Assembly: GCA_030695565.1 (NCBI GenBank) | Contig: JAUYRZ010000123.1 | Location: forward strand, 62,001-126,000 | DNA: 64,000 nucleotides | Direction of reading: 5' to 3' | Origin: Archangium sp. | GTDB taxonomy: Bacteria > Myxococcota > Myxococcia > Myxococcales > Myxococcaceae | Shown here: one piece after another, positions 8,440 through 17,897 of the stretch | How positions within the stretch are numbered: position 1 is the first letter of the stretch | Layout of the letters: every line of letters starts with the position of its first letter | The notes under the pieces: generated by a model | The model's database searches: none | What the model saw: the letters and a program-made list of their open reading frames with translations, nothing else | Told to the model about the DNA's origin: nothing | Translations under genes and position numbers: made by a program

Positions 8440-10041
8440 CTAGAAGAAGACCATCAACCCCGCGGACAACGAGGGGTAAACGAACCAGTTGAACCCGGAG
8501 TCCGACGCGGTCGCGCCGTAGTTGAGCCCGGTGAAGCTGAAGTCTCCGCTGGCGATCAACGCGACCGACGGCGCGATGCGCACCTTGAGCGTCATGCGCG
8601 GCGCGAAGGCGAACACCACGGTCATCGCGCGGGCCTCGTAGAGCTGCGCCAGCACGCCGGGGCCCAACTCCACGCCCAGGCCCAGCTGCACGCGCCAGAG
8701 GTCGACCGCGAGCCGGTAGCCCACCCGCAGCTGAGCGCCCGCTTCGTTGGCGGCTTCACCCCCGGGAGGATTGGCGTCGAAGCTCATCTCACCGAGCGCC
8801 AGCAGGTGCAGCGTGCCGGAGAACCTTCCCCCACTGAACGAAGCGAAGGTGGTGGTGAGCGGCTCGACGTCGGCGCGCAGCTGCCACTTGGGCCCCTGGG
8901 CCGTGCCCTGCGGCGCGAGAATGCGCCCGGTGCCGCCGAGGCTCACGCCCACGCCGGCTTCCGCGCGCGAACGGGGCGAATCCATGCGCTGCACCACCAG
9001 CGGGCCACCCTTGGCGGCGACCACCACCGACGAGTGAATCGGCGTCATCGCGCTCATCTGCACCACGTGGCGCATGCCGTCGGTGAGGGTGACGCGGCCG
9101 CCGTACCCCTGGCCGCCCTTGAACAGGCGCAGGCCGTAGTGGCCGGCCGACAACGCGACCTCGCGGGCGCCGCCCACCACTTCGACGATCACCTGATCGC
9201 GCGCGAGGTCGATCACCAGGCTTCGATCGGCCTCGGGCAGCACCAGCACCGACGAGGGTTTCAGGAGCGTCGCGAGCACCAGCTCACCCTGGCCCGAGAG
9301 CTTGAAGTCGTAGTTGGGGTGCTGCGCACCGACCGGCAACATCGCGGTCGACACCACCGTGCGGTCGTACGCGTACTTGTACGCCTCGGCGAGGGTCACC
9401 AGCTTGTCGCCCGACGCATCGGCCGCGCCGCGCATGCCCGAGATGAGGTTGTGGGTGAAGTAGCTGCCCATCACTTCACTCGACTCCAGCGACGCTTCGT
9501 CGGCCGCGCTCGAGGTGATGAAGGCCTCGCCCGTGGTCTGCAGCGTGTCGGCCAGGCGAATGGTGAAGGTGTCGGCCGGCTTGCCGCCTTTTTCGCGCAG
9601 GCCCGCGCCGCTGCGGCAGGCATCGACCACCACCAGGCGTACGTCGCCGCCGGTGCCCGAGAGCAGCGCCTTCAAGCGCGCGTAGGCGAGCTTCTGGTGG
9701 CCCAGCTCGATCGCCTCGCCGTCGGAGTGACCGGAGAAGTAAAAGAAGACCACCGTGCGCACGTCGGGCGACTTCTTGAAGAAGGCCACCCGGTCTCGCA
9801 CTTCGGTGATGGCGCGTTCGACCTGATCGACGCCCTGGCCCTGCAGCAACATCACGTCTTCAGCGAGGACGTCGCCCAGCTCGACCATCACGCGCGCCAT
9901 CTTGCCGGCGTCGCTCTCGGCGTAACGCAGGGGCGGCATCTCGCCGGTGCCCGCGTTGTTGCCCACCACGATGGCCAGGCGGCGGGTCTCGGCAGAAGCC
10001 ACCGCCGCGCACAGGAGAATGAGGAGAGCGAGCTTGTTCAC
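8440..10041 (-). CDS. Caspase-family (C14-like) protease with beta-barrel-like C-terminal domain
   Basis: The protein has 533 residues and begins with a signal peptide (LALLILLCAAVASA). A caspase-like peptidase domain (about 20-240) has the His/Cys dyad in YFSGHSDG (His105) and VVDACRSG (Cys142), each after a hydrophobic strand as in metacaspases and other bacterial caspase homologues. A linker of beta repeats follows. The last 180 residues alternate hydrophobic and polar residues and end in LMVFF, as in outer-membrane barrels with a terminal aromatic residue. This suggests a periplasmic protease tethered to the outer membrane. The GTG start is 7 nt from the anti-sigma stop. The catalytic call is firm; the barrel is inference. 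Confidence 0.85.
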   Translation of the reverse strand: MNKLALLILLCAAVASAETRRLAIVVGNNAGTGEMPPLRYAESDAGKMARVMVELGDVLAEDVMLLQGQGVDQVERAITEVRDRVAFFKKSPDVRTVVFFYFSGHSDGEAIELGHQKLAYARLKALLSGTGGDVRLVVVDACRSGAGLREKGGKPADTFTIRLADTLQTTGEAFITSSAADEASLESSEVMGSYFTHNLISGMRGAADASGDKLVTLAEAYKYAYDRTVVSTAMLPVGAQHPNYDFKLSGQGELVLATLLKPSSVLVLPEADRSLVIDLARDQVIVEVVGGAREVALSAGHYGLRLFKGGQGYGGRVTLTDGMRHVVQMSAMTPIHSSVVVAAKGGPLVVQRMDSPRSRAEAGVGVSLGGTGRILAPQGTAQGPKWQLRADVEPLTTTFASFSGGRFSGTLHLLALGEMSFDANPPGGEAANEAGAQLRVGYRLAVDLWRVQLGLGVELGPGVLAQLYEARAMTVVFAFAPRMTLKVRIAPSVALIASGDFSFTGLNYGATASDSGFNWFVYPSLSAGLMVFF

Positions 10042-10048
10042 GACAGCC

Positions 10049-10813
10049 TTACGGCGCCACCTTGACGAACTCGGTGGTGACGAAGCGCACGCCGGGCAGC
10101 TTGGGGTTCTTCGGGTCTGCCTTGAGCGCGGCTTCGACTTGCTCGGCCATCAGCGGCTCTTCCGAGAAGGCCGCCACCAGACGCTCTGCACCCAGCGTGG
10201 CGTCGAGCTCGACGGCGCCGGGCAGCTCGAGCTTCGACCTGGCCCCCGTCAGCGGCTGGCTCTGCTGCGCACCGAACGGGTGGTACACCGAGAAGAGGCC
10301 CGCACCATCGCGGCTGGCGACGATCAGGTATTTCGCGCCCGCCGGGTTCACCACGAAGCGGATCTTGTCTTTGGGCTGCAACGTCACACCCGACGACACG
10401 GGGAAAGCCCCGCCGGCCCCGCGCACCGCGAACACCTCGAGGGTCGGCTGAGCGCCCTTGATGCCCACGTAGACGTCGTCTTCGGTCTGCGTACCCGGGC
10501 CCATGGTGGCGACCACGGCAAACGCCGCAGCCACGCCGAGAATGGGCACCAGGAGCTGGAACTTGAAGCGGCCGAAGAACCCCTGGCGTTCGGCGGCCAC
10601 CCGGGCCTCGACCTTCGGCAGGGTGCGCGCGAAGACGAACTGCTCGAAGCGCTGCTTGTCGGCGTTGAGCTCTTGCCAGCGCACGCGGCAATCGTCACAG
10701 CCGTCGAGGTGCTGCTTGGCCTCGTTGGCCTCGGGGGGAGAGAGCGCGGCGAGCAGGAGGAGGTCGATCGCCTCACTCGACAGGTGGCCACGGGAGAGGA
10801 GCTGAGCGTTCAT
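10049..10813 (-). CDS. Zinc-binding anti-sigma factor with DUF4384-like C-terminal domain
   Basis: The protein has 254 residues. The N-terminus carries a ZAS-type HxxxCxxC motif (His35, Cys39, Cys42), typical of anti-sigma factors that bind group-IV sigma factors. A membrane helix follows near residues 88-108. The extracytoplasmic part (about 125-230) reads [21 protein letters not shown], then GLFSVYHP and a final [10 protein letters not shown]. This matches my memory of DUF4384 domains, which are often linked to caspase-like proteins. The start overlaps the sigma-factor stop (ATGA at 10810-10813). It probably holds the sigma factor at the membrane until an envelope signal is received. Confidence 0.87.
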   Translation of the reverse strand: MNAQLLSRGHLSSEAIDLLLLAALSPPEANEAKQHLDGCDDCRVRWQELNADKQRFEQFVFARTLPKVEARVAAERQGFFGRFKFQLLVPILGVAAAFAVVATMGPGTQTEDDVYVGIKGAQPTLEVFAVRGAGGAFPVSSGVTLQPKDKIRFVVNPAGAKYLIVASRDGAGLFSVYHPFGAQQSQPLTGARSKLELPGAVELDATLGAERLVAAFSEEPLMAEQVEAALKADPKNPKLPGVRFVTTEFVKVAP

Positions 10814-11418
10814 GCGACACCGTCCCTGCTGACGAACTTTTTGCTTCGTTCGATGAACTCCTGCAGCCGGTTGATGACGGTGCGCCGGGAGATGCCCAGC
10901 GTGGTCGCCACCTGCTCCTGCTCCAGGCCATCCACGTAATAGAGCACCGCGACTTCCTGCAGCTTCTCGGGCGCGCGGCGGATGAGCTTCATCGCCGTCT
11001 CCCGATCGAGCAGGTCGACCTCGGGGCTCGTGTTGTCACCCTCGGGCATTTCGTCAGGGGCCGTCGGCTCAGCCTGCCGCGACCGATCGCGGATCTGGTT
11101 GAGGCAGTAGTTCGTGCTGATCCGATAGATCCAGGCCAACGCGGTGGCGTCGTCCGGGGCGCTCTCGATGTGTCGCAGTACGCGCACGAAAACCTCCTGA
11201 GTGGCGTCTTCCGCGAGGGCGTCGTCCTTCAACAGACGGCGACAGCGCGAGTAGATCGCCGTACCGAACTTCCGGTACAGGGTGGAAACCCGTTCGTGTT
11301 TGTGAACCCCGAGCTCCATCAGCGTGTGCAGCCTTTCTTGAGGCGTACCGTCCGCGAGCGACCTCCTACACCAGCCTACCTGTTCAGAACACCACCGTCG
11401 GGACACCGAAGGAGACAT
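10810..11418 (-). CDS. ECF-type RNA polymerase sigma factor
   Basis: Region 2 is seen in [34 protein letters not shown] and [19 protein letters not shown], split here as two stretches. Region 4 is seen in [19 protein letters not shown] and the helix-turn-helix [20 protein letters not shown]. Total 202 residues from the ATG at 11418. An ATG at 11319 gives a more usual ECF length (169 residues), and the first 33 residues look unlike conserved sigma sequence, so the start is uncertain. The gene overlaps the anti-sigma gene and heads the caspase/GIDE run. The 57-bp gap to divergent purF would have to hold its promoter. Confidence 0.9.
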   Translation of the reverse strand: MSPSVSRRWCSEQVGWCRRSLADGTPQERLHTLMELGVHKHERVSTLYRKFGTAIYSRCRRLLKDDALAEDATQEVFVRVLRHIESAPDDATALAWIYRISTNYCLNQIRDRSRQAEPTAPDEMPEGDNTSPEVDLLDRETAMKLIRRAPEKLQEVAVLYYVDGLEQEQVATTLGISRRTVINRLQEFIERSKKFVSRDGVA

Positions 11419-11475
11419 CAGTTACACGACAGCCCTCTGGCGCTTCCCGCGCCCGTCCCTCGTTCGGAGCCTCTC

Positions 11476-12843
11476 ATGTGCGGTGTTTTCGGCATCTTCG
11501 GCCATGAGGAAGCGGCCCACCTCACGTACCTGGGGCTCCATGCCCTGCAGCATCGCGGTCAAGAATCGGCCGGCATTACGACCAGCGACGGGCTCAAGCT
11601 CAAGACCTACCGGGCGATGGGGCTGGTCGCCGATGTCTTTACCGAGCCCATTCTGAATGACCTGCCGGGCAAGTCGGCCATCGGTCACGTGCGGTACTCC
11701 ACGGCCGGCGGCAGCCATGTGCGCAACGCCCAGCCCTACCAGGTGAGCTTCGGCGGTGGTCAGCTGGCGGTGGCCCACAACGGCAACTTCGTGAACGCCG
11801 ATGATGCGCGCAAGGAGCTCGAAGAAGCGGGCGCCATCTTCCAGAGCGACTCCGATACCGAGAACGTCATCCACTACATCGCGCGCAGCCGCGCCGGGGT
11901 GTTCGAGGCCCGGGTGGTCGACGCACTGCGTCGGCTCGATGGCGCGTACTCGATGGTCTTCTTGACCGAGAAGAAGCTGGTGGCGGTGCGTGACCCCGCC
12001 GCGTTCCGCCCGCTGGTGCTCGGCCGGCTGAAGAACGCCTACGTCATCGCCAGCGAGACCACCGCGCTCGATTTGATCGAAGCCGAGCTGCTTCGCGAAA
12101 TCGAACCCGGCGAGCTGGTGGTGATCGACGAAGACGGCCTCAAGTCGAGCTTCCCCTTCGAGAAGCGCGAGCAGAAGCGCTGCGTGTTCGAGTACGTCTA
12201 CTTCGCGCGCCCCGACTCCAAGCTCTTTGGTGACTCGGTGTTCTCGGTGCGAAAGCGCCTGGGCCAGCAGCTCGCGCGGGAGCAGCCCGTGAACGCCGAT
12301 GTGGTCATCGCCGTGCCGGACAGCGGGGTGCCCGCGGCGATGGGCTACGCGCAAGAATCGGGGCTCCCCTACGACATCGGGCTCATTCGCAGTCACTACG
12401 TGGGCCGCACCTTCATCGAGCCGCAGCAGTCGATTCGTCACTTCGGGGTGAAGCTGAAGCTGGCGCCGGTGCGCAGCACGCTCGAGGGTAAGCGGGTGGT
12501 GGTGGTCGACGACTCCATCGTGCGCGGCACCACCTCGCGGAAGATCGTCAAGATGTTGCAGTCGGCCGGGGCCAAAGAAGTGCACCTGCGCATCTCCAGC
12601 CCGCCCACCGCGTGGCCGTGTTTCTACGGCATCGACACGCCCAGCCGGCAGGAGCTGATCGCCGCCTCGCACTCCACCGATGAGATCGCCCGCTACGTGA
12701 CCGCCGACTCGTTGGGCTACCTCACGCTCGAAGGCCTCATGCGCGCAGCGGGCGATGCGAGCGGCAAGACGTTCTGCTCGGCGTGCTTCAGCGGCAAGTA
12801 CCCCACGGGGCTGCCGGGCGTCTCTCCCTCGGGAAGAGGGTGA
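11476..12843 (+). CDS. purF: Amidophosphoribosyltransferase PurF
   Basis: This enzyme catalyses the first committed step of purine synthesis, turning PRPP and glutamine into phosphoribosylamine. The start is fixed by MCGVFGIFG: Cys2 becomes the N-terminal nucleophile of the glutaminase domain (about 1-235, with HNGNFVN and SDSDTE). The phosphoribosyltransferase domain follows, with [18 protein letters not shown] as PRPP loop and CFSGKYPTG at the end. 455 residues is normal for the family. The open frame extends far upstream, but any such start would bury the catalytic Cys. It is divergent from the sigma factor and convergent with the next kinase, with 6 bp between stop codons. Confidence 0.97.
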   Translation: MCGVFGIFGHEEAAHLTYLGLHALQHRGQESAGITTSDGLKLKTYRAMGLVADVFTEPILNDLPGKSAIGHVRYSTAGGSHVRNAQPYQVSFGGGQLAVAHNGNFVNADDARKELEEAGAIFQSDSDTENVIHYIARSRAGVFEARVVDALRRLDGAYSMVFLTEKKLVAVRDPAAFRPLVLGRLKNAYVIASETTALDLIEAELLREIEPGELVVIDEDGLKSSFPFEKREQKRCVFEYVYFARPDSKLFGDSVFSVRKRLGQQLAREQPVNADVVIAVPDSGVPAAMGYAQESGLPYDIGLIRSHYVGRTFIEPQQSIRHFGVKLKLAPVRSTLEGKRVVVVDDSIVRGTTSRKIVKMLQSAGAKEVHLRISSPPTAWPCFYGIDTPSRQELIAASHSTDEIARYVTADSLGYLTLEGLMRAAGDASGKTFCSACFSGKYPTGLPGVSPSGRG

Positions 12844-12849
12844 GGGTGC

Positions 12850-14079
12850 TCAGCTCGCTTCAGCCTCGCGAGGAATCGACAACGTAAACGTCGAACCTTC
12901 ACCGACCGTGCTCGCCACGGCGATCGTTCCACCCAGCCGGTGCACCACCATCGAACACACCGCCAACCCGAGCCCCGTGCCGACGCCGACGGGCTTGGTG
13001 GTGAAGAACGGCTCGAAGATCTGCCGCTGCAACGCTTCGGGAATGCCGGCCCCCGTATCTGACACCGCGAGCACCGCGTTCGGCCCCTCGGTGCGAGTGC
13101 TCAACGCAATCGAATGGCGCCCTGCGCCGGTGAGCGGCCGGGCCTCGACCGCCTGCATCGCGTTGACGACGAGGTTGAGCACCACCTGGTGCAGCTTCTG
13201 CCGTTGGGCGGCGTGAATGGGCGCGGGCTCCAGCGCCTTGACCACCTTCGCGCGTGAGCTCAGCTCGCGTTCGGTGAGCAACAGCGTCGAGCGCACCACG
13301 TCGGCCAGATCCACCGGCTCGAGTGACTCATCGTCGGTGCGGGAGAACGTCTTGAGCTCCTGCACGATGCGCCGCACCCGCTCGCCGCCTTGCGCGGTCT
13401 CGTCGATCAACGGCCCCACGTCGGCGAGGGTCGACTCGAGCTTGAGCTCTGCTTCTTTGGCCAGCCCCTCGGCCGGCGAACGATGCCACGCCGCGAGCAC
13501 TTCGCTCACGTCCTGAAAGTAGAGCCGCAGGCTGCTCAGGTTCGAGAGGATGAAGGAGAGCGGGTTGTTGATTTCATGCGCGACGCCCGCCGCGACCTGC
13601 CCGATGCCCGCGAGCTTCTCGGCGTGCGCGACCTGCGCCATCAACCGCTGTTCCCGGTCGGCGTTCGCCAGGCGGAGCAGGTTGCGCACCCGCAACGCCA
13701 GCACCCGCCGCGCGATCGGCTTGTGCAGGTACTCGTCACCACCCGCCTCGAGGCCGATGGTCTCCTTCAGCTCATCGGCGCGGTCGGCCGTGAGGAAGAT
13801 GATGGGCAACCGCTCGAAGCGGGGCTGCTTGCGGAGCCTTCGGCACACCTCGAGGCCATCTGCGCCGGGCATGTGCACGTCGAGAATCGCCAGGTCGATG
13901 TCACCGGCCTCGATGCGCGCGATGGCCGAGAGCCCGTCACCCGCGGTGGCCACCTCGTAGCCCTCCAGCGAAAGATAGGTGCTGAGCACCTTCAGGTTGT
14001 CAGGGTCGTCGTCGACGGCAAGCACCCGGGCACGCCGGGTCGACGCGGGGAAGGCGACGAAATCATGAGCTTCAGCCAC
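12850..14079 (-). CDS. Receiver-histidine kinase (REC-HisKA-HATPase)
   Basis: The protein has 409 residues. An N-terminal receiver (about 17-130) has AVDDDPDN, the phospho-acceptor in AILDVHMPGADG, a FLTAD Thr and a HKPI Lys. The kinase core follows with GVAHEINNPLSFILSNLSSL as H box, VVLNLVVNAMQA as N box, DTGAGIPE and GTGLGLAVC as G boxes. This architecture is a soluble kinase driven by an upstream phosphorelay rather than a membrane sensor. The HEINNPL form is common in deltaproteobacterial NtrB-like kinases. It is convergent with purF, and no cognate regulator is adjacent. Confidence 0.92.
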   Translation of the reverse strand: MAEAHDFVAFPASTRRARVLAVDDDPDNLKVLSTYLSLEGYEVATAGDGLSAIARIEAGDIDLAILDVHMPGADGLEVCRRLRKQPRFERLPIIFLTADRADELKETIGLEAGGDEYLHKPIARRVLALRVRNLLRLANADREQRLMAQVAHAEKLAGIGQVAAGVAHEINNPLSFILSNLSSLRLYFQDVSEVLAAWHRSPAEGLAKEAELKLESTLADVGPLIDETAQGGERVRRIVQELKTFSRTDDESLEPVDLADVVRSTLLLTERELSSRAKVVKALEPAPIHAAQRQKLHQVVLNLVVNAMQAVEARPLTGAGRHSIALSTRTEGPNAVLAVSDTGAGIPEALQRQIFEPFFTTKPVGVGTGLGLAVCSMVVHRLGGTIAVASTVGEGSTFTLSIPREAEAS

Positions 14080-14109
14080 TCGCCCCTCCTTCCCCGTACG
14101 GCCCGAACT

Positions 14110-14868
14110 TCAATTGAAGTTGGTAACCGACGCCTCACCCGTTTGGCGATCGATGATGGCCCACAAGCCGTGGTCACCCTGACCGGTCGTGGAGATGCTG
14201 AAGATCCACGCGTCGCGGTTGACTTCACCGGTGGGGATCTCTTCGTCGACGGGCACCAGCTCGATGGAGCCTGCCTTGAGCAGCGCCTTCACTTCGGCGG
14301 CGAGCTTCTTCGGGTCGTCGACGCCCGCGCCGTCAGGCCCGCCGAACTCGCGCACGAACCCCGGCAGCCCGGAGTCGGCATCGGTGGCCACGGCCTGCAG
14401 CGCCCTGGCGAGCGCGTCTTGGTAGCTGACGGCGCTGGGGCCGAACGCGCGGTCGTGCGCGGCGATGCGCGAGGCGGGCGTGGTGTCGCGCGAGGCGTAC
14501 GCACCCGCGGTGCTGACCTGCTCCGACTGGCGGTCGATGAAGTTGAGCACGTTGTCGCGCAGCGGCCGGGGCAGCTGCTTGACCTCGGTGGTGGAGATCG
14601 CCCCGTCGCGGTTCTTGTCCACCGCGTGCGCCCAGGCCTCCATCATCACCACGAACTCCCTGGCGACGTCGCTCACCCTGGCGCTCCCGCTGGGGAGCTT
14701 GAACTGCGAGGCCTCGAAGTTGTCCTGCAGATCCTTCGCGAGCCTTCGCGCTTCCGTCTTGGTGAGCAGCTTGTTGCCGTTGACGTCGGCTTGTTTGAGC
14801 TGCGCGTCGACGTAACGCTTCGAGGCGGCGACGAGATCTTCGATCTTCACCTTCGTGAGCCTGGGCAT
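14110..14868 (-). CDS. EF-hand calcium-binding protein
   Basis: The protein has 252 residues. Two EF-hand loops are seen: residues 28-39 (DVNGNKLLTKTE) and 84-95 (DKNRDGAISTTE), each with acidic or Asn ligands at 1, 3 and 5 and Glu at 12. No signal peptide is visible. The C-terminal half (from about 110) lacks recognisable motifs but ends in a beta-rich DAWIFSISTTGQGDHGLWAI segment. It lies 30 nt upstream of the receiver-kinase gene on the same strand, so they may share a transcript. The calcium-binding role follows from the motif; the biological role is unknown. Confidence 0.78.
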   Translation of the reverse strand: MPRLTKVKIEDLVAASKRYVDAQLKQADVNGNKLLTKTEARRLAKDLQDNFEASQFKLPSGSARVSDVAREFVVMMEAWAHAVDKNRDGAISTTEVKQLPRPLRDNVLNFIDRQSEQVSTAGAYASRDTTPASRIAAHDRAFGPSAVSYQDALARALQAVATDADSGLPGFVREFGGPDGAGVDDPKKLAAEVKALLKAGSIELVPVDEEIPTGEVNRDAWIFSISTTGQGDHGLWAIIDRQTGEASVTNFN

Positions 14869-14899
14869 GGCGCAAGGTACGCCCTCTGCCTCGCGGGTG

Positions 14900-15931
14900 T
14901 CACGCCAGGAACTCGATCAAGTCAGGTGTCAGCGGCGCCTCGAAACGAACACGCACACCGGTGGTGGGGTGGGGGAACTCGATCGACGCCGCGTGCAACG
15001 CCTGCCTCGGCAAACGCAAGCGCACCCACGCCTCGGGCTCGAGGTCGTGTTTGCTGAAGCGGTCGAAATAGCCCGGGTCGGGCCCGTACATCTTGTCACC
15101 CACCAACGCGTGCCCTGCGCGCTGCGCGTGAATGCGAATCTGGTGCTGTCTGCCGGTGAGGGGAAAACATCGCACCAGCGCGAAGTCGGCGCCGTCGCGC
15201 GAGAACCTTCGCTCCACCTCAAAGCGGGTGCGCGCGGGCTTGCCTTCTTTTTCGTCGATGCGCACCGCGATGCGAATGAGCGCGGTGCCTTCTGAGATGG
15301 GGGCGTCGACCTCGAACACGTCGTCGCGCGGGTGCCCTTCGACGATGGCCAGGTATTGTTTGGCCACCGCGCCGGTCATGAAGCTCTTCATCAACTTCTG
15401 ACAGGCGTGCAGGGTGCGCCCGCACACCACCAGCCCCGAGGTTTCGCGATCGAGGCGATGCGCGGGGTCGGCCCGAAAGCCCGGCCCGTACTTGAGCTTG
15501 AGCTGCTCGACGAGCGTGCCTGCGTGGTAGCGCGCGGTGGGGTGAATCGGCAGGCCGGCGGGCTTGTTGAGCACCAGCAACGCCTCGTCTCGAAAGAGCT
15601 CCAGCAGCGCCTCGGGCGGCGGCACGGTGGGCTCGGCCATCACGGTCTTGCGCAGCTCGAAGGTGAGCCCCGCCCACACCGAGGTGGAGGGCTTGAGGCG
15701 GCGTTCGAAGACCAGGTCGTTCTCGATGATCTCCTGCACCCGCGTGCGCGAGAGCCGGCGGATCTTTTCGCAGAGGTACTTGTCGAGCCGCCAGCCGGCG
15801 TAGTTGGGCTCCACGGTGTAGCGCACGAGCACGGTGCCCCCACCACCGGCCATCGCCGGGGGCCCGGCGTCGTCTTCGTCTTCGAGCGCTTGCACCGGGC
15901 CTGCTTTCGCATTTCGGCGGGCCCGCGTCAC
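14900..15931 (-). CDS. RluA-family pseudouridine synthase with S4 domain
   Basis: The protein has 343 residues. An acidic, poorly conserved N-terminus of about 30 residues precedes an S4-type RNA-binding domain (YAGWRLDKYLCEKIRRLSRT). The catalytic domain contains HRLDRETSG near residue 158, whose Asp is the nucleophile of RluA-type enzymes, and the later LTGRQHQIRIHAQ and GDKMYG motifs. It probably isomerises a uridine in rRNA; the exact site cannot be read from sequence. The start is a GTG at 15931. The ATG at residue 27 is an alternative and would lose only the acidic tail. A second family member lies at 36239. Confidence 0.92.
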   Translation of the reverse strand: MTRARRNAKAGPVQALEDEDDAGPPAMAGGGGTVLVRYTVEPNYAGWRLDKYLCEKIRRLSRTRVQEIIENDLVFERRLKPSTSVWAGLTFELRKTVMAEPTVPPPEALLELFRDEALLVLNKPAGLPIHPTARYHAGTLVEQLKLKYGPGFRADPAHRLDRETSGLVVCGRTLHACQKLMKSFMTGAVAKQYLAIVEGHPRDDVFEVDAPISEGTALIRIAVRIDEKEGKPARTRFEVERRFSRDGADFALVRCFPLTGRQHQIRIHAQRAGHALVGDKMYGPDPGYFDRFSKHDLEPEAWVRLRLPRQALHAASIEFPHPTTGVRVRFEAPLTPDLIEFLA

Positions 15932-15993
15932 CCTGACTGGAATGCACCCGCAGGCTCGACTGTCGCAGTCCGGCGGGTAAGGTGTGCCCCGTG

Positions 15994-17055
15994 ATGCTCT
16001 CCGTTCTCGTGGTGGCCGCGGCCGTCACTGCTGCCGGCCCGAAGATCGCCATCGTCGACGTCGACGCGCCCGATCTCATGATGGGGCTGGGTGCCCAGGT
16101 CACCCGGGCCATCGTCACCGAAGCGCAGGCGCAAAAGCTCGACGTGATGCTGCCCGACCAGGTGCGCGAGAAGATGGATGCGCGCCGCTACGAGACGCTC
16201 AAGAAGTGCGCAGGCAACGTGGCCTGCGCCGCTCAAGAGCTGGAGAGCCTGGGCGTCAAACGCGCCGTGCTGGGGAGGCTCACCCGCGACGAGCGCAACT
16301 ACATCCTCAAGCTGTGGCTGTTCGATGTCTCGGCGCTCACCGTCATCGCCGACGTCGATCGGTCGATCCTGATCGCCGCGCGCCGTTTTCAGAAAGACGT
16401 GGAGCAGGCCGTGCCGCCCTTGTTGCGGGGTGAACGGGAAGCGCGCGGCACCCTGGTGGTTCAGGCCAACCTCGCCGACGCGCAGGTCACCTTGAACGGT
16501 GAGTTCGCCGGCACGCCGCCACTCGAGCTGACGCTCAAGCCCGGCAAGTACGAGGTGAAGCTCGAGCGGAACAAGTACCTGCCCATCACCCGGCTGGTGG
16601 CCGTGGAGGCCAACCAGGAGACGAAGCTCGAGCTCAAACTGCTCCTCATTCCCGGCATGGTGCCCGACGAGCAGGTGGTGCCCGCGCTCACCAGGAAACC
16701 CGACGGCACCACCGCGCCCCCGGTGCAGCTCTCGGCGCTCACCTGGATCCTCGGGGCCACCACCCTCGCCACGGCAGGCACGGGGCTCGCTTTCGGTCTC
16801 ATCGCGCGCGGCCAGCAGCGCACCCTCACCGAAGGGTACGACGCCGAAAAAGACCTCTATCAAGGCACCCGGGCCGCGGCGCTCGAGCAGAACCGCAACG
16901 CGCTGGTGGCCAACGTGGCGTTCGGCGTGGCCGGCGCGGCGCTCATCGGCACCGTCATCTCGGGCATCGTCGACGGCACCCGCGCCCCGGCCGTGCAGAT
17001 CACCCCCACGGTGACCCCCAACGCGGCGGGCCTGACCCTCGGAGGCACCTTTTGA
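15994..17055 (+). CDS. Secreted PEGA-domain protein
   Basis: 353 residues from the ATG at 15994; in-frame GTGs at 15991 and 15982 are alternatives. A short signal sequence (LSVLVVAAAVTAAG) leads to an N-terminal domain beginning KIAIVDVDAPD, as in myxobacterial TolB-like or adventurous-motility-type modules that precede PEGA. A PEGA domain follows near residues 155-210 (GTLVVQANLADAQVTLNGEF, TLKPGKYEVKLER). Two hydrophobic helices lie further on (about 250-272 and 300-325). It is first in a four-gene overlapping operon and shares TGATG with the next gene. PEGA domains usually sit on surface proteins. The specific role is unknown. Confidence 0.78.
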   Translation: MLSVLVVAAAVTAAGPKIAIVDVDAPDLMMGLGAQVTRAIVTEAQAQKLDVMLPDQVREKMDARRYETLKKCAGNVACAAQELESLGVKRAVLGRLTRDERNYILKLWLFDVSALTVIADVDRSILIAARRFQKDVEQAVPPLLRGEREARGTLVVQANLADAQVTLNGEFAGTPPLELTLKPGKYEVKLERNKYLPITRLVAVEANQETKLELKLLLIPGMVPDEQVVPALTRKPDGTTAPPVQLSALTWILGATTLATAGTGLAFGLIARGQQRTLTEGYDAEKDLYQGTRAAALEQNRNALVANVAFGVAGAALIGTVISGIVDGTRAPAVQITPTVTPNAAGLTLGGTF

Positions 17056-17897
17056 TGCGCTCGCTGCTTTGCGCGACGTTGTTCGTGTTCGCCGGCTGCC
17101 AGCAGCTCAACCCCAACGTCGGGCGCTTCAGCTGCCAGACCGGCGCCGATTGTGGCGCGGGCTTCGAGTGCCGCCCCCAGTTCGCGGGTGGGGGTCGGTG
17201 TTTCAAGCTGGGCGACTGTGTGGAGGCCGAGCTCTGTGATGGCGCCGATCAGAACTGCGACGGGCGCATCGACGAGACGTTCCCCGAGCAGGGCCAGGCG
17301 TGCGTCACCGGGCTGCAGGGCGTGTGTGGCGCGGGCACGCAGATCTGCGTGGTCGGTACGTTGGCCTGCATGCAGACGGTGATGGCCAGCGCCGAGTCAT
17401 GCAACGGCCGCGACGACGACTGCGACGGCGCTGCCGACGAGACCTTCGACTTCACCTCCGACGAAGACAACTGCGGCGCCTGTGCCCAGCGCTGCGATGC
17501 GGGCACCAGCTGCTTGTCTGCTTCGTGTCAGGAGATCATCTGCGACGACGGCGCCGACAACGATCTCGACGGCGTGACGGACTGCCTCGACACCTCCTGT
17601 CTCGGGCAGGCCTGCTCCACGCCCATGCCGCCCCCGTGGCGGTGCGGCGCGCGTGACTTCGATGCAGGACCGATCGATGCCGGCGACGACGCGGGTGTGG
17701 ATGACGCGGGCACGCTCGACGCGGGAACGTCGGATGGTGGGCTGGTGCTCGGTTGTTACCCCCCTGAACAAGACTGCGCGAACGGCGCCGATGACGACGG
17801 TGATGGCGAGGCCGATTGTCTCGACATCGATTGTGCTGGCTTGACCTGCGCCAGCGGTACCACCTGCACCAACCGCAGTTGCCCGGGGCCCGGATGA
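17055..17897 (+). CDS. MopE-like Cys/Asp-rich lipoprotein
   Basis: The protein has 280 residues. The lipobox VFAGC gives a lipidated Cys15. The mature part carries repeats of the MopE/putative metal-binding type: LCDGADQNCDGRIDE and SCNGRDDDCDGAADE, followed by two looser CDDGADNDLDG and CANGADDDGDG units. All are spaced like calcium-binding DxDxDG loops with flanking Cys. A Gly/Asp/Ala-rich linker separates the last two. Such repeats are abundant in myxobacterial surface proteins. The start overlaps the upstream stop codon (TGATG), and its own stop overlaps the next start (ATGA), so translation is coupled through the operon. Confidence 0.8.
   Translation: MRSLLCATLFVFAGCQQLNPNVGRFSCQTGADCGAGFECRPQFAGGGRCFKLGDCVEAELCDGADQNCDGRIDETFPEQGQACVTGLQGVCGAGTQICVVGTLACMQTVMASAESCNGRDDDCDGAADETFDFTSDEDNCGACAQRCDAGTSCLSASCQEIICDDGADNDLDGVTDCLDTSCLGQACSTPMPPPWRCGARDFDAGPIDAGDDAGVDDAGTLDAGTSDGGLVLGCYPPEQDCANGADDDGDGEADCLDIDCAGLTCASGTTCTNRSCPGPG

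Noticed and set aside
11422-12672. A 416-codon frame opposite purF
   Set aside because: High GC removes stop codons on the antisense strand. Its sequence is His/Arg/Leu-rich noise, while purF is unmistakable.
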